Shown piece after piece: positions 57,477-64,000 of a stretch of 64,000 nucleotides of DNA. Made by a program: the position numbers and the translations under genes. Source of the DNA: Candidatus Woesearchaeota archaeon. GTDB taxonomy: Archaea > Nanobdellota > Nanobdellia > Woesearchaeales > GW2011-AR9. Position 1 is the stretch's first letter, and each line of letters opens with the position of its first letter. The notes under the pieces are model-generated. The model searched no databases. It was not told where the DNA came from and saw only the letters and a list, made by a program, of their open reading frames with translations. The stretch covers positions 831,462 through 895,461 of the forward strand of contig JACPIK010000002.1 in the NCBI GenBank assembly GCA_016188115.1, read 5' to 3'.

Positions 57477-58436
57477 ATGGAATTTATCGATAAAGGCTAC
57501 AAGTATTTTTTTCGTATCCTCAAATATATCGCGGGACCTTTAGTTCTTTTCCTTTTGTTTTACAAAATGGGTTTAGACCATTTAAGCAACATCCTTACCA
57601 CAACAGACCCTCTGTTCTTTATTCTAGCGTATATCACATTCATTCTTTCTATTGCCATCGCAGCCGTAAATGTCTATCTCGTCCTCATTCCGCTTAAAAA
57701 ACTTGAAAAAAAACCATTCCTCAAATACTTTTTACTCAGTCGCATCACCTCTTTAATTCTTCCTGGACGACTAGGTGAATTTTCCATCACCTATTTTTTG
57801 GAAAAAGAAGATATCAATCTTGGTCGAGGCATGGCAGCAGTCCTTACAGATAAACTTACCACCATTGCCTGTTCATTAGTCATCGGACTCATTGCATTCT
57901 ACACCATTCTTGGAGGAGAAAATATCCTCACCATCTTTGCGTATGTTCTTGCCGCAGCAGCAGTGTTGTGCTTTTTACTTATACCTGCAGTTCGACGATT
58001 CATCAAAAAATGGATTCTGCGCAAATATGCATACCATTTTGATGGATTCAGTGCAACACTCTTTTCCTATCTCAAAGAACATCGAAGAATCACATTTATC
58101 AACATAGGAATCACGCTTATCCGTATATTCGTAATCGCGTTAAGCGCTAAATTCATGTTTCTTGCTCTGCGAACAGATGTCCCATTCATCACCCTTGTAT
58201 TAGTGGGAGGAATCGAGACGTTAAGTACGTTTGTTCCTCTCACCGTCAATGGATTAGGAATTAAACAAGCAGTAGGAATTTATGTCTTTACCGCAGCAGG
58301 CATAAGCCCATATATTACCGCAGCTCGTTATTTCATTGGTCTTTTTATCCAATACTCGTTTGGTTTCATCACCGCACTGCTCATTAAACCACCTGAACAT
58401 CAACAACCAAAAATTCCATTAAGTGAAACACCATGA
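57477..58436 (+). CDS. LPG-synthase-TM/UPF0104-like flippase-domain membrane protein
   Basis: A 319-residue integral membrane protein with eight or so helices. 'LLSRITSLILPGRLGEFSIT' and 'PLTVNGLGIKQAVGIYVFTA' are the two conserved segments of the lysylphosphatidylglycerol-synthase transmembrane family (UPF0104). In glycan loci such proteins are thought to flip lipid-linked intermediates. No aminoacyl-transfer domain is present. It overlaps the DUF354 gene by 4 bp. Confidence 0.85.
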   Translation: MEFIDKGYKYFFRILKYIAGPLVLFLLFYKMGLDHLSNILTTTDPLFFILAYITFILSIAIAAVNVYLVLIPLKKLEKKPFLKYFLLSRITSLILPGRLGEFSITYFLEKEDINLGRGMAAVLTDKLTTIACSLVIGLIAFYTILGGENILTIFAYVLAAAAVLCFLLIPAVRRFIKKWILRKYAYHFDGFSATLFSYLKEHRRITFINIGITLIRIFVIALSAKFMFLALRTDVPFITLVLVGGIETLSTFVPLTVNGLGIKQAVGIYVFTAAGISPYITAARYFIGLFIQYSFGFITALLIKPPEHQQPKIPLSETP

Positions 58437-59485
58437 AACTACTTATTGATATACTTCATCCTGCACACGTAAATTTTTTCCACCACTTCATCAAAGAGAT
58501 GGAAAAACGTGGACATACTATCGTTGTCACCGCACGAGAAAAAGACGTAGCCACAAATCTTCTTGATTCCTATCACATTAAGTATACATCCCTTAGCACC
58601 CTCAAAAAAGGTTTTCTTAATCTTGGTCTTGAACTTCTCCACCGCACCAAAAAATTAAACCAAATTGTTAAACAAGAGAAACCAGATTTGCTTCTAGGCG
58701 TCATGGGTCCATCTATCTCCATAGTAGGATCACTCAACAAAATTCCCGTCCTTGTTTTCTATAACAACGAAACCGCTGGACTCACCAACAGCTTTGTGTA
58801 CCGTCTCTGCGATGAATACATCACTTCCACTTCTTACGAACAAAAAGTCCCAAAACATCACATCACTTATCATGGATACCATGAATTAGCCTATCTTCAT
58901 CCAAATTATTTTACTCCAAATCCTAACCATATCAAATCTCTTGGTCTTGATCCAAAAGAGAAATATTTCCTTCTCCGCTTTGTTTCCTGGCAATCCAGTC
59001 ACGACGTAGGTGCTAAAGGCTTTGCCGATAAAACTGCATTTGTAGAAAAACTTTCAAAATACGGCAAAGTAGTGATCAGTGCTGAAAAGAGCCTCAAGCT
59101 ACCCGCTGAACTTGAAAAATACGTCCTTCCCATACCACCACATCATCTTAGCGACGTCGTCGCCTTTGCACATCTCTACATTGGAGAAAGTGCCAGTGTC
59201 GCATCTGATGCTGCCTGTTTAGGAGTTCCTTCAATTTATCTTGCCAACACCAAACGCGGTTATACCAACGAACAAGAGAAACTTTTCGGCTTAGTCTACA
59301 ACTATACCAACCAGCAAGAAGCATTAGCAAAAGCATTAGAATTTGCCAGACACAGTAGCGAGTCTATTCGTAAAGAATTCGACCCTAAGCGACAGAAGAT
59401 GCTAGATTATTGTGTAGATGTGACCAAATGGATGGTTGAGCATGTAGAAGAGTTCGGAAAAAACAAGTTAAATTTGTTAAAATAA
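58433..59485 (+). CDS. DUF354 family GT-B-like protein
   Basis: A 350-residue protein of the archaeal DUF354 family, which has a GT-B fold akin to UDP-GlcNAc 2-epimerase and MurG-type enzymes. Marks are the start 'LLIDILHPAHVNFFHHFIKE', 'LLLGVMGPSISIVG', 'FVSWQSSHDVG', and 'ESASVASDAACLGVPSIYL' near the C-terminal donor-like site. The activity is not established. An epimerase or glycosyltransferase on a nucleotide sugar fits the locus. Confidence 0.85.
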   Translation: MKLLIDILHPAHVNFFHHFIKEMEKRGHTIVVTAREKDVATNLLDSYHIKYTSLSTLKKGFLNLGLELLHRTKKLNQIVKQEKPDLLLGVMGPSISIVGSLNKIPVLVFYNNETAGLTNSFVYRLCDEYITSTSYEQKVPKHHITYHGYHELAYLHPNYFTPNPNHIKSLGLDPKEKYFLLRFVSWQSSHDVGAKGFADKTAFVEKLSKYGKVVISAEKSLKLPAELEKYVLPIPPHHLSDVVAFAHLYIGESASVASDAACLGVPSIYLANTKRGYTNEQEKLFGLVYNYTNQQEALAKALEFARHSSESIRKEFDPKRQKMLDYCVDVTKWMVEHVEEFGKNKLNLLK

Positions 59486-59497
59486 ATAATTAATTTC

Positions 59498-60004
59498 TTA
59501 AAAATTCTTAATGGTATGTTTTGCATCGTACACCATCAATGTCCCTGTAACATACGGTAAGAAATCAGGCATCGGTCGTACTACTTCAAACCCTAGACGA
59601 ACATAAAAATCAACTAAACCATTTTTGGCCACTAATTGAACTCCCTCTAACCCCTCCCTTTGAGCATCTCGCTGAATAGTTCTCACTAACGCCGACCCTA
59701 TCCCCCGTCGACGATACGCAGGATCTACCCCAACAAAAATAACATAAGACGTTTTGCTAGTAGGATTATGATTAGCCGGAAAATTTTCAATCTCGTCAAA
59801 TCGTTCAAAATCAGTTCTATCCCAACGGCAAGATTCAATATACCCCACTGTTCTTCCCTCTTCTCTTGCAACATAAAAACCGGACGGGTGCATTCGAAAA
59901 CGTGAGCATAATGTAACTAAAGAAGCAGCATGTTCCCCTTCGATAACCCGTTCTAAGTTCGCAACCTGTCCAAGTTCATAAAAAAAGACATTACGTATAA
60001 TCAT
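59498..60004 (-). CDS. GNAT-family N-acetyltransferase
   Basis: A 168-residue acetyltransferase. The acetyl-CoA site reads 'VDPAYRRRGIGSALVRTIQR' (R/Q-x-x-G-x-G/A), and the last part 'LVDFYVRLGFEVVRP' is the usual GNAT ending. The acceptor cannot be inferred. It could be an amino sugar or a protein. It is a single gene converging on the DUF354 operon. Confidence 0.88.
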   Translation of the reverse strand: MIIRNVFFYELGQVANLERVIEGEHAASLVTLCSRFRMHPSGFYVAREEGRTVGYIESCRWDRTDFERFDEIENFPANHNPTSKTSYVIFVGVDPAYRRRGIGSALVRTIQRDAQREGLEGVQLVAKNGLVDFYVRLGFEVVRPMPDFLPYVTGTLMVYDAKHTIKNF

Positions 60005-60061
60005 AGTATAAAAGTCATAAATTATTTTGCTAATCCTCTTAATATATTATGTCTATTTGTC

Positions 60062-60736
60062 TCAATGAAACGTCTTTGGCACCTTCGACCAATCCAATTC
60101 CCTTGCCTTCTTCGACACAAAAAACATGTTATTCGATAACATTGGTACCCTTCCCAAATACTTCTCAGATTCAACATCAAATCCATACTTCTCTAAAATT
60201 GCTCGTAAACTTTTATCAGTATAATAGCGAACGTGAGGATGTTCAGGATGGAAATGGCGTTTTGCATCCACTAACGCCACAGCAATCAGCTTCAACTTTC
60301 CATGGTAAGGGGTTGAACATACCAAATAACCACCCTTCTTTAACACCCTATTAAACTGTGAAAAAAGATTAATCGTATTGTAAATATGTTCGATAATATC
60401 GCCCGCCCAAATGACATCAAAAAAACCATCTTCAAAAGGTAGTACGCCTTCGTTTAGATCAGCAACTTTGAATGTAGAGTAAGGATAATTTTTCTTGGCT
60501 TGTGCAATACTTTCTGCAACAATATCAACACCATACGCATCAAACCCAAGAGAATGAAATTCATTAACCACATCACCAACATAACAGCCGATATCTAAAA
60601 CGCGCGCACCTTTTGGCTGCGTTTTCAAAAATTCCAAGAATAGTTTTTTACGCTTCTTTGTAATATGATAATCTTTAGTATATTCAGTAAGACCAGTCCA
60701 TTTTTCCCATGTTGTAACGAGTTCTTGTTTTGCCAC
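60062..60736 (-). CDS. Class I SAM-dependent methyltransferase
   Basis: A 224-residue methyltransferase: motif I 'VLDIGCYVGDVVNEF', then 'AYGVDIVAESIAQAKKNYP', 'DGFFDVIWAGDIIEHI' and 'VLKKGGYLVCSTP'. The 'GDIIEH' motif is common in O-methyltransferases of polysaccharide loci. GTG 60736 is chosen as the start since GGTGA lies 9 bases before it. The alternative GTG at 60745 touches that site. It follows the epimerase gene by about 39 bp on the same strand. Confidence 0.85.
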   Translation of the reverse strand: MAKQELVTTWEKWTGLTEYTKDYHITKKRKKLFLEFLKTQPKGARVLDIGCYVGDVVNEFHSLGFDAYGVDIVAESIAQAKKNYPYSTFKVADLNEGVLPFEDGFFDVIWAGDIIEHIYNTINLFSQFNRVLKKGGYLVCSTPYHGKLKLIAVALVDAKRHFHPEHPHVRYYTDKSLRAILEKYGFDVESEKYLGRVPMLSNNMFFVSKKARELDWSKVPKTFH

Positions 60737-60775
60737 GAATATCACTCACCATAGTTTTATTTAAACTTCACTACT

Positions 60776-61858
60776 TTATACTTCTTTCAACTCTTGATAC
60801 CACTTTGGCATCATCTTAAACACTTCTATTTGCCGTCGAATTCCCTCGCGGGGATTAAAACGTGGTGCATATCCTAACAACCGTTGAGCTTTGGTAATGT
60901 TAGCATTAGCAATCACATCTGTTTCATCTTTATCCACACTACGCACGGCAATTGTCTTTCCGCAGATCTCTTGCACGATAGAAATCCAATCACGCAGTGG
61001 ATGAGGATGCGCTGTACCAATATTAAACACATCAAATGGACCATGATACTCTATCGCACGTAAAAATCCATCTACTTCATCATCAATGTAGGTTGAATCT
61101 TTAGCTGTATCTAATCCATTGCGACCATACACTTGAAACTCTTTATTATTAAAAGCATAATTAATTAGACGCTGTTGCACCATGCCATGTGGACGCTGTA
61201 ACGGACCATAGATTGGTCCAAAAATGCGAATGATCACCGTCTGAATACCAAAAGTTAAAGCATAACTTCGACACAACATTTCTCCGGCAACTTTTGTTGC
61301 TCCATACACTGAAACAGGAGTTAACGCATCTTTTTCATCTACCTGCTCTCGTTCTCGATTTCCATAGACTGAAGATGACGATCCAAAAACAAATTTAGCA
61401 ACGCGATGTCGCCTAACTGCCTCAAGTAAAAGTGAAGTCCCATCAATATTTACTGCCGTATACAACGCCGGCATCTTAGAGGAATAGGGAACTCCTGCCA
61501 TTGCTGCAAGATGAATCACAACATCGAATTGCTGCAAAGAAAAAACAGTTTCAATAAATGCTGGATTAGTAATATCTCCTTCGTAAAATGTAAACGAACC
61601 ACGTTTAAGTAAATCTACCACATCATAACTCTCTAACAAAAATGAAACTTCGTTTAACTCTTTACTTTCTCCCGTAATAGGAAAACGCGGTTCATGTTTA
61701 GCGCACAAATCGGTCAGATTAACATTCCACTCTTTACAACGTCGGTCGTAGTAGAAATTAAAATTATCAATGCCAATTACATTATGACCTCGACGAATCA
61801 ATGCGCGAGCCAAGTGACTGCCAATAAATCCTGCTGCACCAGTAATAAGAATATTCAT
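60776..61858 (-). CDS. UDP-sugar 4-epimerase-like SDR (UDP-glucuronate epimerase type)
   Basis: A 360-residue extended SDR: NAD site 'GAAGFIGSHLARALIRRGH', active site 'GSSSSVYGN' and 'SVYGATK' (Ser, Tyr, Lys), and 'IRIFGPIYGPLQRPHGMVQQ'. This resembles UDP-glucuronate 4-epimerases and GalE relatives, turning UDP-GlcA into UDP-GalA or a similar pair. The partner Ugd domain encoded just upstream would supply UDP-glucuronate. The ribosome binding site GAGGA precedes ATG 61858, and the gap to the Ugd fusion gene is 43 bp. Other epimerase substrates remain possible. Confidence 0.85.
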   Translation of the reverse strand: MNILITGAAGFIGSHLARALIRRGHNVIGIDNFNFYYDRRCKEWNVNLTDLCAKHEPRFPITGESKELNEVSFLLESYDVVDLLKRGSFTFYEGDITNPAFIETVFSLQQFDVVIHLAAMAGVPYSSKMPALYTAVNIDGTSLLLEAVRRHRVAKFVFGSSSSVYGNREREQVDEKDALTPVSVYGATKVAGEMLCRSYALTFGIQTVIIRIFGPIYGPLQRPHGMVQQRLINYAFNNKEFQVYGRNGLDTAKDSTYIDDEVDGFLRAIEYHGPFDVFNIGTAHPHPLRDWISIVQEICGKTIAVRSVDKDETDVIANANITKAQRLLGYAPRFNPREGIRRQIEVFKMMPKWYQELKEV

Positions 61859-61901
61859 AAAGTAAATCCTCTAAAGAATCTAATTAAATTCATTATTATA
61901 T

Positions 61902-63929
61902 TCATTTTCTTCCGATACCATAATACTCAAAACCATCCTCACGCACTAATTCTGGCTCATAAATATTACGTCCATCAAAGAGCACTTGGTGTTTCATCTT
62001 TTTGCCAATTTCATCAAAACGCATCGTCCAGAATTCATCCCATTCGGTAACAAGCAGAATACCACTACTTCCGATGACACAATCTTCAGCAGAGTGAGCA
62101 TAAACTATCTTATCACCCATAATCATCTTTGTTTCATGCATTGCTATAGGATCATAAACTACAACCCGAGCACCCAATGATAATAGATCATCAATGATGA
62201 CTAACGATGGTGCATCACGCATATCGCTGGTTTTAGGTTTAAACGACAATCCCCAAACACTAAAAGTGTGCCCTTCAAGTGATTTACCAAACCGTTCTAC
62301 AACTTTCGCAATAAGAACATGTTTTTGGTTCTCGTTAAGAGTATGAACAGCATCAAGCAAAACTGGATCGAGATTTTTTTGTCGTGCAGTATACGCTAAT
62401 GCTTTTACATCCTTTGGAAAACAACTTCCACCATACCCTACACCAGGATTAAGAAACTTAGGACTAATTCGATAATCGAGTCCCATCGCTTGCGCAACGA
62501 GCTTCACATCGGCACCAGTACGATCACAGATATTAGCAATCTCATTAATGAAGCTAATTTTGGTTGCAAGAAATGAATTATTTGCGTACTTGATCATCTC
62601 CGCTGTTGCCCAGTCTGTTTCAATGACGGGAATGTATGCACGTACACGACCCATGTAGACGCGTCGAACAATTTGTGCTGCTTTAATGCTTGGCGTACCA
62701 ATGACAATTTTATCTGGATGAGAAAAGTCATGAACTGCACTTCCTTCTTTAAGAAACTCAGGATTTGATACCACATCAACTTGAGCAGCAGGATTAACGC
62801 CGCGAATTAGTGACATACATGCTGCCGCCGTTCCTGGAGGAACGGTACTCTTATTGATCAAAACTTTGTACCCCTGGGCATGCTGTGCCACATTACGTGC
62901 AACTGCAAAAACATATTGCAAATCAGCCCCACCATCGTCTTTACTTGGAGTACCAACACAATTAAAGATAACACCGCCAAACGAAACTGCCTCAATAAGA
63001 TCAGTTGTGAAACGCAGAGTACCTTTTTCTCTTCCTTTATGAACTAAATCTTTTAATCCCGGTTCGTAGAATGGAATCTCGTCGAGTTCAATACGTTGAA
63101 TTTTATTTGCATCAATATCATAACATAACACTTTATGACCCATTGCCGCTAAACTTGCACCAGTAACTAATCCAACATAGCCAGTACCAAAAACAGTGAT
63201 ATTATTGTTCATGACTTTGCGACTAGCTTGTTCAAGTTGTTCAGCACTACCAATATCAAACCAAGAACCCGTAAGATGCTTACCAAAAACGGGCACGCGT
63301 TCCGAGAGATATTTGACAAAATCACCAGAACGATCCGCAAACCCTTCGGCAAGTGCTTTGTGAATGTACAAAACATCTTGACGTCGAATTGCATAAATTA
63401 AAGTTGATGCAAGAGTAGAGGTAGGGTGCTGCGGTTTTTCTTCAAATTTTACGATACGAAATTGATCATCAAGTGTCACAATTCCTAATTGACGTGCTAC
63501 ATCAAGAGATTTAACATCATGCAACATAATTGACGAACCATGTTGCTCAAAAAATGTGATAAAATCGCGTAGATCTTCATCAAAGAGGTTATCTCCTCCC
63601 ACAATAAGTAAATCATCATCCAATTTATTCTTTTCAACGACAAATGCCATATCGCCAATGGGACCAAGTCGATTTTGAACAGTATTAGTACCATCATTAC
63701 AGATTTGAATATGCTTATTACCAAAACCTGCTGCCCAAGAAACAAAGTCACCATAGAAACGATCATTTGTCACAACAGTAATGGTATCAACCTTGGGACA
63801 TATCAGGATCTTTTCAACAATATGTTCAATAATTGGTTTTCCTGCCACAGGTAAGAGTGGCTTGGCAGTATTGGCAGTAAGTGCACCTAGACGAGTAGCA
63901 TACCCTGCAGCGAGAATGATTGCGTTCAT
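61902..63929 (-). CDS. Sugar nucleotidyltransferase fused to UDP-glucose 6-dehydrogenase
   Basis: The 675 residues form two enzymes of one pathway. Residues 1-238 are an NTP-transferase: 'MNAIILAAGYATRLG', 'KPLLPVAGKPI' and 'VGGDNLFD', making an NDP-hexose from a hexose-1-phosphate. Residues 242-675 are a UDP-glucose/GDP-mannose dehydrogenase: 'ITVFGTGYVGLVTGASLAAM' (GxGxxG at 248-253), 'EFLKEG', 'YGGSCFPKD' (catalytic C503) and 'GLSFKPKTSDMRDAPS'. The fused protein could take glucose-1-phosphate directly to UDP-glucuronate. The first Met of the second enzyme may once have been M240. Confidence 0.92.
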   Translation of the reverse strand: MNAIILAAGYATRLGALTANTAKPLLPVAGKPIIEHIVEKILICPKVDTITVVTNDRFYGDFVSWAAGFGNKHIQICNDGTNTVQNRLGPIGDMAFVVEKNKLDDDLLIVGGDNLFDEDLRDFITFFEQHGSSIMLHDVKSLDVARQLGIVTLDDQFRIVKFEEKPQHPTSTLASTLIYAIRRQDVLYIHKALAEGFADRSGDFVKYLSERVPVFGKHLTGSWFDIGSAEQLEQASRKVMNNNITVFGTGYVGLVTGASLAAMGHKVLCYDIDANKIQRIELDEIPFYEPGLKDLVHKGREKGTLRFTTDLIEAVSFGGVIFNCVGTPSKDDGGADLQYVFAVARNVAQHAQGYKVLINKSTVPPGTAAACMSLIRGVNPAAQVDVVSNPEFLKEGSAVHDFSHPDKIVIGTPSIKAAQIVRRVYMGRVRAYIPVIETDWATAEMIKYANNSFLATKISFINEIANICDRTGADVKLVAQAMGLDYRISPKFLNPGVGYGGSCFPKDVKALAYTARQKNLDPVLLDAVHTLNENQKHVLIAKVVERFGKSLEGHTFSVWGLSFKPKTSDMRDAPSLVIIDDLLSLGARVVVYDPIAMHETKMIMGDKIVYAHSAEDCVIGSSGILLVTEWDEFWTMRFDEIGKKMKHQVLFDGRNIYEPELVREDGFEYYGIGRK

Positions 63930-63950
63930 AGAAGAAACATCTTAATTTGC

Positions 63951-63959
63951 ATTTAAAAG
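63951..63959 (-). promoter_or_regulatory. TATA box for 63929 operon
   Basis: CTTTTAAAT on the minus strand is 26 bp before ATG 63929. It serves the fusion, epimerase and methyltransferase genes. Nothing else is visible up to 64000. Confidence 0.65.
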
Positions 63960-64000
63960 GATTATGCAAAACGGATTTACTCATTAAGAAGAAATGAAAT

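Noticed and set aside
1-64000. CRISPR arrays, tRNA, rRNA genes and insertion-sequence transposases
   Set aside because: No regularly spaced repeats, no cloverleaf with a T-loop in any intergenic gap, no rRNA-like stretch and no transposase-like protein were seen.

Overview
The window looks like a chromosomal segment of an uncultivated archaeon, most plausibly a DPANN lineage of the Woesearchaeota/Pacearchaeota/Nanoarchaeota type. The domain call rests on promoters. More than twenty genes on both strands have an A/T-rich TATA box (TTTATAAA or TTTTAAAA types) centred 25-28 bp before the start codon and no Shine-Dalgarno sequence between, which is the leaderless archaeal arrangement. Genes inside operons instead use GGTGA/GAGGT-type ribosome binding sites or 4-bp ATGA/GTGA overlaps. 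The phylum call is inference only. No rRNA, tRNA or CRISPR array was found, and no gene-free stretch exceeds 300 bp.

Almost the whole window is a surface-glycan locus. It holds enzymes for several activated sugars. A CDP-sugar branch has a cytidylyltransferase (12080-12832) and a CDP-glucose 4,6-dehydratase-like enzyme (4199-5173). A GDP-mannose branch has two Gmd-like proteins (20350-21345, 25976-27082), a perosamine-synthase-like aminotransferase (16479-17666) and a GDP-mannose-hydrolase-like Nudix protein. Deoxy/branched-sugar tailoring enzymes include a half-length NDP-hexose 2,3-dehydratase and a sugar C-methyltransferase. A dTDP-glucose dehydratase fused to a NeuD/PglD-like domain lies at 32533-34023. 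A nonulosonic (sialic-type) acid operon, neuB-neuA-neuD, lies at 34751-37227, with a NanQ/YhcH-like protein nearby. A nucleotidyltransferase-UDP-glucose dehydrogenase fusion and an epimerase sit at the right end. Glycosyltransferases (GT4, GT2, GT-C/GT39), a Wzx-like flippase, GtrA, a LPG-synthase-TM-like protein and a polysaccharide deacetylase would assemble, export and modify the glycans.

The region 49951-59485 adds a sulfate-activation module. An alkaline-phosphatase/sulfatase-superfamily protein overlaps a pyruvate kinase-ATP sulfurylase fusion, followed by a HAD phosphatase and an APS kinase. Together these could make PAPS for sulfated glycans, with the kinase domain possibly regenerating ATP.

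The most surprising locus is 6923-11984. There a GHKL (Hsp90/MutL-type) ATPase gene is followed by a gene for an 877-residue protein whose C-terminal half is a complete, primary-type bacterial sigma-70 factor with intact -10 and -35 recognition residues. Two further non-obvious structures are a 165-bp inverted-repeat element with flanking 8-bp direct repeats (14007-14187) and a 133-bp long-stem inverted repeat that forms the 3' end of a glycosyltransferase gene (1325-1457). Scattered between the glycan genes are small unrecognised proteins, four Nudix-fold proteins and four HAD phosphatases.
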